Shown: positions 48,253 to 58,291, counted from the stretch's first letter. The stretch: DNA of 64,000 nucleotides from Skermania piniformis (GCF_019285775.1 NZ_CP079105.1:868001-932000), one strand, 5' to 3'. Program-made: numbers and translations. Notes: generated by a model not told the origin, from the sequence alone.

Positions 48253-48370
48253 AGGGTGGCGGTGCGTTCGGCGTGCCGGTTGTCGGCGTGCCTGCGAGTG
48301 CGCGCCGGTCTCATCCAGGCAGTAAGGCAAGTATCAAACCAGGTCGGTGACGACCGGGATCGCGGAGGAT

Positions 48371-48592
48371 ATGGCGAAGAAGGACGGGGCCATCGAGGTC
48401 GAGGGCCGAGTGGTCGAACCCCTGCCGAATGCGATGTTCCGCATCGAGCTGGAGAACGGACACAAGGTGTTAGCGCACATCAGCGGCAAGATGCGTCAGC
48501 ACTACATCCGTATCCTTCCCGAAGACCGGGTGGTCGTGGAGCTGTCGCCGTACGACCTGTCCCGTGGCCGGATCGTCTACCGCTACAAGTAG
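48371..48592 (+). CDS. infA: Translation initiation factor IF-1
   Basis: The 73-residue product [73 protein letters not shown] is a complete IF-1, an OB-fold that blocks the A site during initiation. GGAGG stands just before the ATG. It leads the rpmJ-rpsM-rpsK-rpsD-rpoA-rplQ block. Confidence 0.97.
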
Positions 48593-48669
48593 GCCCTCGG
48601 GAGCTGTGCCCCGAGACCCAGAAGATCAACAGCGTGGACCGCGCCTGGCGTGGGCCGCATCGACACCCG

Positions 48670-48705
48670 AGCCCTCCTGAAGGGGGGCTCCGCCCCGGGA
48701 GGGCT
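48670..48705 (+). promoter_or_regulatory. Hairpin that hides the rpmJ ribosome-binding site
   Basis: AGCCCTCC (48670-48677) pairs perfectly with GGAGGGCT (48698-48705); inside, GGGGC/GCCCC with a TCC loop adds a second stem. GGAGGG is the rpmJ ribosome-binding site, one base before GTG at 48707, so the folded form should block rpmJ translation. It lies 78 bases after infA. There is no T tract, so termination is less likely than translational control. Confidence 0.65.
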
Positions 48706-48706
48706 C

Positions 48707-48820
48707 GTGAAGGTCAACCCATCGGTCAAGCCGATCTGTGAGAAGTGCAAGGTGATCCGCCGCAACGGGCGGGTCATGGTGATCTGCGAGAACCTGCGGC
48801 ACAAGCAGCGGCAGGGCTGA
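48707..48820 (+). CDS. rpmJ: 50S ribosomal protein L36, zinc-binding form
   Basis: The 37-residue protein [20 protein letters not shown], then [16 protein letters not shown], has the C-x2-C-x12-C-x4-H zinc site of the zinc-containing form. L36 is the smallest 50S protein and ties domains II, V and VI of 23S rRNA. GTG at 48707 is the start, with a ribosome-binding site enclosed in a hairpin. It is too short for many gene finders but clear by sequence. Confidence 0.95.
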   Translation: MKVNPSVKPICEKCKVIRRNGRVMVICENLRHKQRQG

Positions 48821-48835
48821 TCGCGCCCGCCGTGC

Positions 48836-48918
48836 GGGTGCGAACGAGACACGACAACTGAATCGCTCGGCCGGACCGAGCAGAAAACCTCCTGAGACCA
48901 GCCGGGTGATTCGCACCC
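48836..48918 (+). promoter_or_regulatory. Structured leader before rpsM
   Basis: GGGTGCGAA (48836-48844) and TTCGCACCC (48910-48918) are perfect complements 65 bases apart. Between them GCTCGG/CCGAGC forms a hairpin (48865-48881) followed by AGAAAA. The region lies in the 183-base gap between rpmJ and rpsM. In E. coli S4 regulates its operon at this position through a pseudoknot; a similar role here is only a guess. Confidence 0.4.
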
Positions 48919-49003
48919 GACACACCCCCGGACCGGAGGCCGGGGCCCCACACGGGGGACGGGCCAGGAGCAGACCTCCGACAACCGATAAGGACATCGC
49001 CAG

Positions 49004-49375
49004 ATGGCACGTCTCATGGGTGTCGATCTTCCGCGCGAAAAGCGCATGGAGATCGCGCTGACCTATATCTACGGCATCGGCCGTACCCGGGCTACCGAGA
49101 TCCTCGGCGCCACCGGCGTGAGCCCGGATCTGCGCTCCAAGGATCTTTCCGACGACGATCTGACCAAGCTTCGCGACTACATCGAGGGCTCGGATCTCAA
49201 GGTCGAGGGTGACCTGCGTCGCGAGGTGCAGGCGGACATCCGCCGCAAGATCGAGATCGGCTGCTACCAGGGTCTGCGGCATCGTCGCGGGCTGCCGGTG
49301 CGCGGCCAGCGCACGAAGACCAACGCGCGTACCCGCAAGGGCCCCAAGCGCACCGTCGCCGGAAAGAAGAAGTAA
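49004..49375 (+). CDS. rpsM: 30S ribosomal protein S13
   Basis: A 123-residue S13: [32 protein letters not shown] with the helix-hairpin-helix, and the C-terminal [32 protein letters not shown] tail that touches P-site tRNA. ATAAGGA lies before the ATG. It starts the rpsM-rpsK-rpsD-rpoA-rplQ run, 3 bases before rpsK. Confidence 0.97.
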   Translation: MARLMGVDLPREKRMEIALTYIYGIGRTRATEILGATGVSPDLRSKDLSDDDLTKLRDYIEGSDLKVEGDLRREVQADIRRKIEIGCYQGLRHRRGLPVRGQRTKTNARTRKGPKRTVAGKKK

Positions 49376-49378
49376 CCC

Positions 49379-49792
49379 ATGCCGCCGAAGTCGCGGGCCT
49401 CGGGCCCGAAGAAGTCCGTCAAGTCGCGTCGCCGGGACAAGAAGAACGTTCCGCACGGCAACGCGCACATCAAGAGCACGTTCAACAACACGATCGTGTC
49501 GATCACCGATCCGGCCGGCAACGTCATCTCCTGGGCGTCGTCGGGCCACGTCGGTTTCAAGGGGTCGCGCAAGTCGACCCCGTTCGCCGCGCAGCTCGCC
49601 GCCGAGAACGCCGCGCGCAAGGCGCAGGAGCACGGGGTGAAGAAGGTCGACGTGTTCGTCAAGGGCCCGGGCTCCGGCCGGGAAACCGCGATCCGGTCGC
49701 TGCAGGCCGCCGGCCTCGAGGTCGGCACGATCTCCGATGTCACGCCCCAGCCGCACAACGGCTGCCGTCCGCCGAAGCGGCGCCGGGTCTAG
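49379..49792 (+). CDS. rpsK: 30S ribosomal protein S11
   Basis: The 137-residue S11 has [31 protein letters not shown] and the C-terminal [21 protein letters not shown]11 forms the platform of the 30S subunit near the mRNA exit. An N-terminal Lys/Arg-rich addition is normal for actinobacteria. It follows rpsM directly. Confidence 0.97.
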   Translation: MPPKSRASGPKKSVKSRRRDKKNVPHGNAHIKSTFNNTIVSITDPAGNVISWASSGHVGFKGSRKSTPFAAQLAAENAARKAQEHGVKKVDVFVKGPGSGRETAIRSLQAAGLEVGTISDVTPQPHNGCRPPKRRRV

Positions 49793-49809
49793 GGGAGGGA
49801 AGAGAAGAC

Positions 49810-50415
49810 ATGGCTCGTTACACCGGACCCATCACCCGCAAGTCGCGGCGGCTGCGCGTCGACCTGGTCGGCGGCGACTCCGCCTTCGAGCGGCGCCCCT
49901 ACCCCCCCGGTCAGCATGGCCGGGCGCGGATCAAGGAGAGCGAATACCTGCTGCAGCTGCAGGAGAAGCAGAAGGCTCGCTTCACCTACGGCGTCATGGA
50001 GAAGCAGTTCAGCCGGTACTACCAGGAGGCGAACCGGCAGAAGGGCAAGACCGGCGAGAACCTGCTGCGGCTGCTCGAGTCGCGGCTGGACAACGTCGTC
50101 TACCGGGCCGGTCTGGCCCGGACCCGGCGACAGGCCCGCCAGCTGGTCAGCCACGGCCACTTCACCGTGAACGGGGTGAAGGTGGACGTGCCCAGCTATC
50201 GGGTTTCCCAGTACGACATCGTCGATGTCCGGGACAAGTCGCTGGCCACGCTGCCGTTCCAGATCGCCCGGGAGACCCAGGGCGACCGGCCGGTGCCGGG
50301 CTGGTTGCAGGTCGTGCCGGGCCGGCTGCGGATCCTGGTGCACCAGCTGCCGGAACGGGCGCAGATCGACGTGCCGCTGCAGGAGCAGCTGATCGTGGAG
50401 TACTACAGCAAGTAG
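49810..50415 (+). CDS. rpsD: 30S ribosomal protein S4, cysteine-free form
   Basis: The 201-residue S4 has the N-terminal ARYTGPITRKSRRLRVDL and the S4 domain LESRLDNVVYRAGLARTRRQARQLVSHGHFTVNG. The four zinc cysteines of the other S4 form are absent, so it is the zinc-free type, while S14 and L36 here are zinc-binding. S4 starts 30S assembly. GGGAGGGAAGAGA precedes the ATG. Confidence 0.97.
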   Translation: MARYTGPITRKSRRLRVDLVGGDSAFERRPYPPGQHGRARIKESEYLLQLQEKQKARFTYGVMEKQFSRYYQEANRQKGKTGENLLRLLESRLDNVVYRAGLARTRRQARQLVSHGHFTVNGVKVDVPSYRVSQYDIVDVRDKSLATLPFQIARETQGDRPVPGWLQVVPGRLRILVHQLPERAQIDVPLQEQLIVEYYSK

Positions 50416-50488
50416 TCCGCCCTCGGGGCGTCGTCCCGAGTAGCCCCGAAGACGTCAAATAGTGGGCGTCGAAAGGAAGTAGAAACAC

Positions 50489-51553
50489 ATGCTGATTTCT
50501 CAGCGGCCGACCCTCGGCGAAGAGGTGCTGGCGGAGAATCGTTCGAAGTTCACCATCGAGCCGTTGGAGCCGGGCTTCGGTTACACGCTCGGCAATTCGC
50601 TGCGGCGGACCTTGTTGTCGTCCATTCCGGGCGCGGCGGTCACCAGCATCCGGATCGACGGGGTCTTGCACGAGTTCACCACCGTGCCGGGGGTCAAGGA
50701 GGATGTCACCGACATCATCCTGAACCTGAAGAGCCTGGTCGTGAGCTCGGACGAGGACGAGCCGGTGACCATGTACGTCCGTAAGCAGGGGCCGGGTTCG
50801 GTCACCGCGGGCGACATCGTGCCGCCGGCCGGGGTCACCGTGCACAATCCCGGCCTGCACATCGCGACCCTGAACGACAAGGGCAAGCTGGAGATCGAGC
50901 TCGTCGTCGAGCGCGGTCGTGGCTACGTGCCGGCGGTGCAGAACAAGGCGTCCGGCGCCGAGATCGGTCGGATTCCGGTGGATTCGATCTACTCGCCGGT
51001 GCTGAAGGTGACCTACAAGGTGGAGGCCACCCGTGTCGAGCAGCGGACCGACTTCGACCGGCTGATCCTCGATGTCGAAACCAAGAATTCGATCACCGCG
51101 CGGGACGCGCTGGCCTCGGCCGGCAAGACCCTGGTGGAGCTGTTCGGGCTGGCCCGGGAGCTGAACATCGAAGCCGAGGGAATCGAGATCGGGCCGTCGC
51201 CGGCCGAGGCAGACCACATCGCCGCGTTCGCGCTGCCGATCGAGGATCTCGACCTCACCGTGCGGTCGTACAACTGCCTCAAGCGGGAAGGTGTGCACAC
51301 CGTCGGCGAGCTGGTCGGTCGCACCGAGTCGGACCTGTTGGACATCCGCAACTTCGGCCAGAAATCGATCGACGAGGTCAAGGTCAAATTGCATTCGCTG
51401 GGCCTGTCGCTGAAGGACAGCCCGGCGTCGTTCGATCCGTCGTTCGTGGTCGGCTACGACTCGGCCACCGGCACCTGGAACGACGATGCCGCGGGGTCGT
51501 TCGGCGACTCCGACAACAACGACCAGGATTTCGCCGAGACCGAGCAGCTCTAG
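50489..51553 (+). CDS. rpoA: DNA-directed RNA polymerase alpha subunit
   Basis: The 354-residue alpha subunit has the N-terminal dimerisation domain ([32 protein letters not shown]), a linker, and the C-terminal DNA-binding domain [41 protein letters not shown]. An acidic tail ([23 protein letters not shown]) follows. Dimers nucleate polymerase assembly. GAAAGGAAG precedes the ATG; it is 73 bases after rpsD. Confidence 0.98.
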   Translation: MLISQRPTLGEEVLAENRSKFTIEPLEPGFGYTLGNSLRRTLLSSIPGAAVTSIRIDGVLHEFTTVPGVKEDVTDIILNLKSLVVSSDEDEPVTMYVRKQGPGSVTAGDIVPPAGVTVHNPGLHIATLNDKGKLEIELVVERGRGYVPAVQNKASGAEIGRIPVDSIYSPVLKVTYKVEATRVEQRTDFDRLILDVETKNSITARDALASAGKTLVELFGLARELNIEAEGIEIGPSPAEADHIAAFALPIEDLDLTVRSYNCLKREGVHTVGELVGRTESDLLDIRNFGQKSIDEVKVKLHSLGLSLKDSPASFDPSFVVGYDSATGTWNDDAAGSFGDSDNNDQDFAETEQL

Positions 51554-51587
51554 TCCCGTCGCAACCGGAAAACATGGAGTAGGAACA

Positions 51588-52103
51588 ATGCCCAAGCCCA
51601 AGAAGGGGGCCCGTCTCGGCGGGTCGGCGTCGCACCAGAAGGCGATTCTCGCCAACCTGGCGACGGCGCTGTTCTCCCACGAGCGCATCACGACCACCGA
51701 GACCAAGGCGAAGATCCTGCGTCCGTACGCGGAGAAGCTGGTCACCCACGCCAAGGCGGGCACCCTCGCGCATCGGCGTGAGGTGCTCAAGGTGATCCGG
51801 GACAAGGACGTGGTGCACAAGCTGTTCGCCGAGATCGGGCCCGGCTTCGCCGATCGGCAGGGCGGGTACACCCGAATCCTCAAGACGGTCCCGCGCAAGG
51901 GCGACAACGCCCCGATGGCGATCATCGAGCTGGTGCAGGAGCCGACGGTCTCCAGCGACGCGAGCCGGGCCACCCGCGCCGCAGCGTCGAAGCGGAAGGC
52001 GGCCGAGCAGCAGCCGGTGGATCCGCCGCAGGCGGACGAGGCTGCGGTGCCGGAGCGGGCTACCGAGGCGGATGCCCCGGCCGGTGATCCCGCCGACAAG
52101 TAG
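51588..52103 (+). CDS. rplQ: 50S ribosomal protein L17
   Basis: L17 core [51 protein letters not shown] is conserved, with [25 protein letters not shown] in the second half. The 171-residue length comes from an Ala/Pro/Glu-rich acidic tail of about 45 residues, as in other actinobacteria. It lies near the peptide exit. GGAGTAGGA stands before the ATG. Confidence 0.97.
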   Translation: MPKPKKGARLGGSASHQKAILANLATALFSHERITTTETKAKILRPYAEKLVTHAKAGTLAHRREVLKVIRDKDVVHKLFAEIGPGFADRQGGYTRILKTVPRKGDNAPMAIIELVQEPTVSSDASRATRAAASKRKAAEQQPVDPPQADEAAVPERATEADAPAGDPADK

Positions 52104-52181
52104 GCCGGCACCCACCTTGTCGCCGTCGCCCAGCGGTTACCCCCGCCGGGCGGCGGCGTCGGTGTCGGTGCGGCCGGCAGC

Positions 52182-52997
52182 ATGACCCGGTTACGGTTCG
52201 ACATCGCCTACGACGGCACCGACTTCCGGGGCTGGGCAACCCAGCCCGGGTTGCGCACGGTGCAGGGCGTGTTGGAGCAGAACCTGAGTCTGGTACTGCG
52301 CGAGCCGGTGCAGCTGACCGTCGCCGGGCGCACCGACGCCGGAGTGCATGCCGAGGGTCAGGTGGCCCATGCCGAGGTCGCAGCGTTCGACGACCCGGCC
52401 GGTCTGCTCCGCCGACTGTCCCGATTGCTGCCCGGCGATGTCCGGGTCACGGCGATCACGTTCGCGCCGGCGGAGTTCGACGCCCGCTTCTCCGCGCTGC
52501 GCCGGCACTACGTCTACCGGCTGACCACCGCCGTCCACGGCGCCGACCCGTTCGAGCGCCGGCACGTGGTCGGCGTTCGGCCCGGCCCGGACCTGGCCGC
52601 GATGCGCGCCGCGTCGACCGGACTGCTGGGCCTGCACGACTTCGCCGCGTTCTGTCGGCACCGCGAGGGCGCCAGCACGGTCCGCGAGCTCCAACGCTTC
52701 GACTGGCGAGCCGACGGCGCCCGGCTGACCGCCGCAGTATCCGCCGATGCGTTCTGTTGGTCGATGGTGCGCAGCCTGGTCGGCGCGGTACTCGCCGTCG
52801 GGTACGGCCGGCGCACCCCGGATTGGCCGGCCGGCCTGTTGACCGAGCGCAGCCGATCCAGTGCGGTGACCGTCGCCGCCGCGCACGGGCTCAGTCTGGT
52901 CGGGGTGGATTACCCCGAGCCGGCGGAGCTGGCCGCTCGCAACCGCACCACCCGCGCCGTGCGGGTGGCGGCCGCCGACGGCTGCTGCGGGACCTGA
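52182..52997 (+). CDS. truA: tRNA pseudouridine(38-40) synthase TruA
   Basis: This 271-residue enzyme modifies uridines 38-40 in the tRNA anticodon arm. It starts [30 protein letters not shown] and has the catalytic Asp in [17 protein letters not shown] near residue 52. [17 protein letters not shown] is the conserved C-terminal helix. It closes the alpha-operon block 78 bases after rplQ. The C-terminal [11 protein letters not shown] is slightly extended. Confidence 0.95.
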   Translation: MTRLRFDIAYDGTDFRGWATQPGLRTVQGVLEQNLSLVLREPVQLTVAGRTDAGVHAEGQVAHAEVAAFDDPAGLLRRLSRLLPGDVRVTAITFAPAEFDARFSALRRHYVYRLTTAVHGADPFERRHVVGVRPGPDLAAMRAASTGLLGLHDFAAFCRHREGASTVRELQRFDWRADGARLTAAVSADAFCWSMVRSLVGAVLAVGYGRRTPDWPAGLLTERSRSSAVTVAAAHGLSLVGVDYPEPAELAARNRTTRAVRVAAADGCCGT

Positions 52998-53016
52998 GTT
53001 TCGGTCGAGTTCCGGG

Positions 53017-53739
53017 TCAGCGGAAGGCGATCATCGCCGTGTCGCGGTCGGCGACCGCCGCGATACACACCCGCAGGGCCCAATGCGCGGTCGCCGGGGT
53101 ATGCCCGGGTGGGACGGTCCGGACGCCGTAGGCGACGGTGACCCGCTCGGCATCGGCCAGGTGCACCATGAACATCCGGCAGGCCTCGCCCACATCCTCG
53201 AAGTGCCACTGGCACCGGTGCACCGACGCATCGACGAACGGCCGCTGCAGCAGGTATCCCGCCTGGGTCGGGAGCTGCGCCAGCAACTCCTGATGGGTCG
53301 GGACGAGCCCGATGAACGGCGCGTACCGCATCGGCTCCGGTGCGGTATCCGGTTCCGGCCGGTGCGTTATGTCGTGGGAAACCGCCTCGGCCAGTCGATA
53401 ACAGGTCAACGTGTAGGCCAGGGCCGCCGGATCGAATCCGATCGGGTCGGCGACCGCCAGGCCACGGCGTCCGAGCATCGCCGCGTGCGGGTAGCCGGTG
53501 ACCGATCCGGGGTTGCGGTCGGCCCACCATTCGACGGTCGGTCCGGCGAGCCGGCACAGCCGTGCCCACACCTGCGGCGGCAGGGCCAGGCGACAGTTGG
53601 CCCGCAGCCGTGCCGGAGCGAGGCCGGTGGGCGAGGGCCCGGTCCGCGCGGGCCCGGCCGGACGTAACCGGGGCCGGGTCTGACAGCGGGTCGACGACAG
53701 ACCCGGAGACGGGACGACCGGTGGTGTTCGGGTGCTCAT
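53017..53739 (-). CDS. Unrecognised protein (gene B), paralogue of gene A
   Basis: The 240-residue product has no family name that I know. It shares with gene A (1831-2586) the block LAG-x2-(V/L)EWWADR near residues 65-75, a GLAV-x-D-P stretch, DITHRPEP near 125, and a C-terminal HRCQWHFEDV followed by VTVAYGVRTVPPGHTPATAHWALRV. The first 45 residues are Pro/Arg-rich and unlike gene A. ATG at 53739 follows GAGGAGG by 5 bases. Directly upstream is a GTGA-N6-TCAC repeat around 53770-53790. It lies 134 bases downstream of the NB-ARC/TPR regulator on the same strand. Function cannot be inferred beyond a conserved ligand-like core. Confidence 0.6.
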   Translation of the reverse strand: MSTRTPPVVPSPGLSSTRCQTRPRLRPAGPARTGPSPTGLAPARLRANCRLALPPQVWARLCRLAGPTVEWWADRNPGSVTGYPHAAMLGRRGLAVADPIGFDPAALAYTLTCYRLAEAVSHDITHRPEPDTAPEPMRYAPFIGLVPTHQELLAQLPTQAGYLLQRPFVDASVHRCQWHFEDVGEACRMFMVHLADAERVTVAYGVRTVPPGHTPATAHWALRVCIAAVADRDTAMIAFR

Positions 53740-53873
53740 CGCGGCCTCCTCGGGCGGATACGAGCAAAATGTGACTGTTATCACTGTCGAACATGGTCGA
53801 TCCGCTGTCAGATTTTCGACGTCCAGTTCCGCGTAAGTTCCGGGTCGTGCCGGGTTTGGTCCGAGGTGACCGC

Positions 53874-56624
53874 TCACCGGTCGTCGAGCCAGAAGCGGAG
53901 TTCGGCGAGCGTGCTCGCACCGCCGAGCCGGTATATCTCCTCGGCCTGGGCGTAGGTCACCTGCCATTCGGGTAGGCCCATGGCCCGTTCGATGGTGGCC
54001 CGGGTGGCCAGTGCCCGGGCCCGCCACAAGCCGCGGGGGAGTTCGGTGAGCAACGTTTCGCATGCGTCGATCGCCGCCAGGGCCGCAACGTAATGGCCGC
54101 GGTCGCGCTCCAGCAGCGCGCGATAACGGTGCAGCCGGGCCATTCCGGCCCGGCTGCCCAGGCGGCGGTAGATCTCCTCGGCGTGCGACAGCTGGGCGTC
54201 GGCCAGCGCCCAGTCGGTGCGCCGGCGAGCGACATCGGCCAGTCGCACCCGGGTGCGCGCCTGCGCATGCCGGTCACCGATATCGACGAACCGGGCCAGC
54301 GCCTCGGCCAACGCATCCTGGGCCTCGTCCGGGTTGCCGGCGTAGCGGTGGGTGTCGCCGATGTCGCGCAGCACGATTGCGACACCGCGTGGGTGGGCCA
54401 GTTCGGCCATCAGCTCCAGGCTGTCGGCGAGGTGATCCAGCGCCTCGTCGTAGCGGCCGACGTTGCGGGCCACGATGCCCAGGTGGCGTAACGCGTTCGC
54501 TTCCCACCGGCGGTCGCCGAGCTTGCGCAGGACGATCAGCGCGTGGTTGAACAAGCGCTTGGCCTCGGCCTCCCGCGCCTGGTCACGACGGACGCAGCCG
54601 AGCCGGACGATCGCCCGGGCGATCTGCTGCTGATCGCCCAGCCGCTCGTACAACCTGATCCCGCGGTCGAGATGATCGACCGCCTCGGCCCAACGGCCCA
54701 TCCCGCGGTAGGTGTCGCCGATTCCGTTCAACGTCGCCGCAACCATCCGCACGTTGCCGATGTGCTCGAATACCGCCAGTGCGGTGGAGTAGTGCAGTTG
54801 CGCCTGGTCGAGTAGGCCGGTGCGGCGATAGGTTTCGCCCAGTTGACGTTCGGCGAGCGCGGTCCGGAATCCGTCGCCGATCTCGGTGAAGATCGCGATG
54901 CTGAACCGCAGCTCGGTCTCGGCTTGTTCGTAGCGGGCCTGGGCGTGGTCGAGCACACCCAGGCTGTACCGGATCCGGGCCTCGCCGATCTTGCTGCCGG
55001 AGACCTGGGCGGCGTCGAGGCCCAGCCGGCCGGATCGCAGCTGGATCAGGCCGCTGCCGACGTTGCCCCAGGCCGCAGGCAGCAGTTCGGCCAGCTGCCA
55101 GCACAGCTCCCAGAGCCCGGCTGCGTGCGCCTGGCCGACGCCACGGACGAACGCCGCACGCTCGGTCTGCAGCCAGCCCAGCGGGTCGGCCTCCACCTCG
55201 GCCAACGCCGGAGCGAAGGCCGGCAGCGGCTCGAACTCGCCGCTCGGTTCGATCCGGGCGACCGCGGTGGTGCCCAGGGCGACGTACTCGGCGAGCAGCC
55301 GTTCCGCCAGCGCGCGACGGTCGGCCGCGCCGTCCTCCAGGTCCAGTCGCTCCCGGGCGAACACCCGCAGCAGGTCGTGCAGGCGGTAGCGGGCGGGCCC
55401 ACCGTGCGCCGCGCCGACGACCTCCAACAGCCGCGCGTCCACCAGATACTCGAGCTGCTGCAGCGCCTGCGGTAGCTCGATGTCGGCGAGCAGCGCCAGC
55501 GTCCAGGCGGCGAAGTCGACCGATTCGATCACCCCGAGCATCCGGAAGGCCCGCCGCGTCGGTTCGGCGCAACTGGTGTAGCTCAGCTCGAAGCTGGCTC
55601 GCACCGCCAAGTCGCCGGCTTCCAGCATGTCGAGTTGGCCTTGCTCGTCGCTGAGCCGCTGGGCATACGCCGCCAGCGGGAGCGTCGCCCGGTCGGCGAT
55701 CCGACCGCCGGCGATCCGCAAGGCCAGCGGCAACCGACCGCACAGCCGGGCGACATCAGCCGTGGCATCCGGTGCGCTGCGGGCCCGTTCGACGCCGATG
55801 ATCCGACCCAGCAGCTCCACGCTTTCGTCCGGAGTCAGCACATCCAGCTGGCGATGCTCGGCGCCCTCCAGGGCGATCAGCGCCTTCCGGCTGGTGACCA
55901 GCACCGCGCAATCGGCGTTGCCCGGGACGAGCGGACGCACCTGCCGCGCGTCGCAGGCGTTGTCCAGCATCACCAGCATCCGGCGATGACCGAGTGCGCT
56001 GCGCAGCAGTCGAGCGCGGTCGTCGATCTGATCGGGGATGCTGCCCGCGTCCAGGCCGAGGTCGGTGAGAAACCGGCCGAGAACCTCGGTCGTCGGCGCC
56101 GGCGCGGGTTCGGTGCCGCGCAATTCGGCGTAGAGCTGGCCGTCCGGGAAATGGGCGCGCACCGCATGCGCTACGTGCAGCGCCAGCGCCGATTTGCCCA
56201 CTCCGGCTGCGCCGGAGATCGCCACGATGTTCACCGCCCGCGCGGTGTGTCGGGTCAGCGCCCGGATCAGCCGGTCCACCACCGCAGTTCGGCCGACGAA
56301 ATCGGAGATTCCGGGCGGCAGCTGGAACAGCAGTCGGCCGCTGTCGGACATGTTCGCGTCGGCCGCGGCGGGTTGGTCGGCAAACCCCAGCTCGATGTCG
56401 CCGACGCCGAAGACGATCCGGAATGCGGCCAGATAGATCTGCCGCGGGCGCCGGATCAGGCCCCGCTCCAGCCGCGACACGTAATCGGCGTTGATCGCGA
56501 CGACCTGCGCGGTGTCCCGGTGGATCACCGCCGCGACCCGACGCGCCACCTCCCCCTGCGTCCAGCCGCGCTCCCGGCGCCGATCGACCAGGCGCTCGTT
56601 CGGCCGCTGGTCCTCTGTCGTCAT
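53874..56624 (-). CDS. XRE / NB-ARC / TPR regulator (AfsR-like without BTAD)
   Basis: The 916-residue protein has three parts. Residues about 14-80 are an XRE helix-turn-helix (RERGWTQGEVARRVAAV ... NADYVSRLERGLI). Residues about 105-450 are an NB-ARC ATPase: FVGRTAVVDRLIRAL, P-loop SGAAGVGKSALAL near 138-150, MLVMLDNACDARQVRPL (Walker B) and CGRLPLALRIAGGRI (GLPLA-like). From about 560 to 900 are tetratricopeptide repeats (LGETYRRTGLLDQAQLHYSTAL). Such proteins switch genes in response to a ligand or stress. Nearest target candidate is gene B, 134 bases downstream in the same direction. Confidence 0.87.
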   Translation of the reverse strand: MTTEDQRPNERLVDRRRERGWTQGEVARRVAAVIHRDTAQVVAINADYVSRLERGLIRRPRQIYLAAFRIVFGVGDIELGFADQPAAADANMSDSGRLLFQLPPGISDFVGRTAVVDRLIRALTRHTARAVNIVAISGAAGVGKSALALHVAHAVRAHFPDGQLYAELRGTEPAPAPTTEVLGRFLTDLGLDAGSIPDQIDDRARLLRSALGHRRMLVMLDNACDARQVRPLVPGNADCAVLVTSRKALIALEGAEHRQLDVLTPDESVELLGRIIGVERARSAPDATADVARLCGRLPLALRIAGGRIADRATLPLAAYAQRLSDEQGQLDMLEAGDLAVRASFELSYTSCAEPTRRAFRMLGVIESVDFAAWTLALLADIELPQALQQLEYLVDARLLEVVGAAHGGPARYRLHDLLRVFARERLDLEDGAADRRALAERLLAEYVALGTTAVARIEPSGEFEPLPAFAPALAEVEADPLGWLQTERAAFVRGVGQAHAAGLWELCWQLAELLPAAWGNVGSGLIQLRSGRLGLDAAQVSGSKIGEARIRYSLGVLDHAQARYEQAETELRFSIAIFTEIGDGFRTALAERQLGETYRRTGLLDQAQLHYSTALAVFEHIGNVRMVAATLNGIGDTYRGMGRWAEAVDHLDRGIRLYERLGDQQQIARAIVRLGCVRRDQAREAEAKRLFNHALIVLRKLGDRRWEANALRHLGIVARNVGRYDEALDHLADSLELMAELAHPRGVAIVLRDIGDTHRYAGNPDEAQDALAEALARFVDIGDRHAQARTRVRLADVARRRTDWALADAQLSHAEEIYRRLGSRAGMARLHRYRALLERDRGHYVAALAAIDACETLLTELPRGLWRARALATRATIERAMGLPEWQVTYAQAEEIYRLGGASTLAELRFWLDDR

Positions 56625-56773
56625 CGCCGATTCGGCTTCAGCGGCGGCGGGCGGAAAAGCGGGAGTCCATCAGCGATCCCCCGATACGGTGAAAGGTGAC
56701 AATTCCATGGTAGCGAGCGTGCGGCGGGCGGACAGTCGGTTGCGCGACAGACAGACGGTCCACGTGGACAGGC

Positions 56774-56799
56774 AGTGGGTGATCGATAGTGGGTGATCG
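56774..56799. repeat. Two 12-base direct repeats before the carboxylesterase
   Basis: AGTGGGTGATCG occurs at 56774 and again at 56788, 14 bases apart. Both lie in the gap between the NB-ARC regulator and the esterase gene. They may bind a regulator such as the divergent XRE protein, or be chance. Confidence 0.5.
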
Positions 56800-56800
56800 G

Positions 56801-58291
56801 ATGGATACCGTCGATACGAGCAGCGGTCCGGTTCGTGGTCGGGCAGTGCCCGGCGGCTGGGCGTTTCGGGGCATTCCCTACGCGGCCGCACCGACCGGCG
56901 CCGCCCAGTTCGCCGCGCCCGGCCCGGCGCCGGTCTGGTCGGATGTGCGCGACGCCGCCGCGCCCGGCCCGACCTGTCCGCAGACGCCGTATCCGCCCGC
57001 GATTGCCGCGTTGATCGGCACCCACATCCAGCCGGGTGCGGACTGTCTCAACGTCGATGTGTGGACTCCGGACCCGGGCGCATCCGGACTGCCCGTGCTG
57101 GTCTGGATTCACGGTGGGGCGTTCACCCGGGGCGCCAACTCGATCCCGGTCTACGACGGTTCGGCGTTCGCTCGCGACGGGGTGGTGTTGGTGGCGGTGA
57201 ACTATCGGCTCGGCGTCTGGGGATTCAGTCCGTTTCCGGACGCGCCGGACAACCGGGGCCTGCTCGACCAGCTCGCCGCGTTGCGGTGGGTGCAACGCAA
57301 CGTCGCTGCGTTCGGCGGCGACCCGGACCTGGTCACGGTATTCGGCGAGTCGGCGGGCGGGATGAGCATCGCGGACCTGCTCGGTTCGCCGGCCGCAGCC
57401 GGATTGTTCCGCCGGGCAATCGTGCAGAGCGGGCACTCCCAGCTGGTGGCCGAGCGTGCCGACGCCGTCCGGGTGACCGGCGAGATTGCGGCGCGACTCG
57501 GCGTCGCCCCCACGGCGGCGGCATTCGCCGACGTCGATCCGGCCGACATCCTGGCCGCGCAGGACCAGATCGGGCTGGAGGTGGCCACCGACCCGGATCC
57601 GGCGCGGTGGGGTTCGTCGGTGATCGAGCAGGGTTTCGGTGTCGTCCACATCCTGCCCACCGTCGGCGATGCCGTGCTCCCGGTCCGGCCGTCCTGCGCC
57701 GACGCGCCCGCGGTGGATCTGCTGATCGGCACCACGGCCGAGGAGTTCCGCTTCTTCGTGGTCCCGCACGGCCTGTCGGCCGCGATCAGCGCCGAGCTGC
57801 TACCGCTGTTGCTGCAGCGCTACGGGGTCGAGCCGGGCGTGATCGAGGTGTTCGCCGCGGACCGGCCCGACGATTCGCCGGGCGACATCTTCGCCGCGGT
57901 GCTCAGCGAACTGGGCTTCCGAGCGCCCGCACTACAGGACGCCCAGGCTCATACGGCAGCCGGTGGGGCCACCTACGTCTACGAGTTCGACTGGCCGTCC
58001 GGAGTCGACGGGCTGGGGGCCTGTCACGCGCTGGAGGTGCCGTTCGTGTTCGACACGCTGGATCACGCCGGAACGTTGACCGGCCCGACGCCGCCGCAGT
58101 CGCTGGCCGACGACATGCACCGGGCGTGGATCCGGTTCGCCGCGACCGGCGACCCGGGGTGGCCGCGCTACGCCGCCGACGGCGCGGTGCAGCAGTTCCG
58201 CGCCACCGGCCCGCAGGTGGTATTGCACCCGCGCGCGGCCGAACTCGCCGCGGTGACGCGCGACGACAAGGTCAGTGGGCCACCACGATGA
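56801..58291 (+). CDS. Type B carboxylesterase
   Basis: A 496-residue alpha/beta hydrolase of the carboxylesterase/lipase (COesterase) family. VRGRAVPGGWAFRGIPYAAAPTG is the N-terminal family mark, LPVLVWIHGGAF holds the oxyanion hole, the catalytic Ser is in FGESAGGMS near residue 184, and GACHALEVPFVF holds the catalytic His. No signal peptide is seen. ATG at 56801 is used; GTG at 56789 would add four residues. Its stop overlaps the end of convergent glpD by 20 bases. Substrate is unknown. Confidence 0.88.
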   Translation: MDTVDTSSGPVRGRAVPGGWAFRGIPYAAAPTGAAQFAAPGPAPVWSDVRDAAAPGPTCPQTPYPPAIAALIGTHIQPGADCLNVDVWTPDPGASGLPVLVWIHGGAFTRGANSIPVYDGSAFARDGVVLVAVNYRLGVWGFSPFPDAPDNRGLLDQLAALRWVQRNVAAFGGDPDLVTVFGESAGGMSIADLLGSPAAAGLFRRAIVQSGHSQLVAERADAVRVTGEIAARLGVAPTAAAFADVDPADILAAQDQIGLEVATDPDPARWGSSVIEQGFGVVHILPTVGDAVLPVRPSCADAPAVDLLIGTTAEEFRFFVVPHGLSAAISAELLPLLLQRYGVEPGVIEVFAADRPDDSPGDIFAAVLSELGFRAPALQDAQAHTAAGGATYVYEFDWPSGVDGLGACHALEVPFVFDTLDHAGTLTGPTPPQSLADDMHRAWIRFAATGDPGWPRYAADGAVQQFRATGPQVVLHPRAAELAAVTRDDKVSGPPR

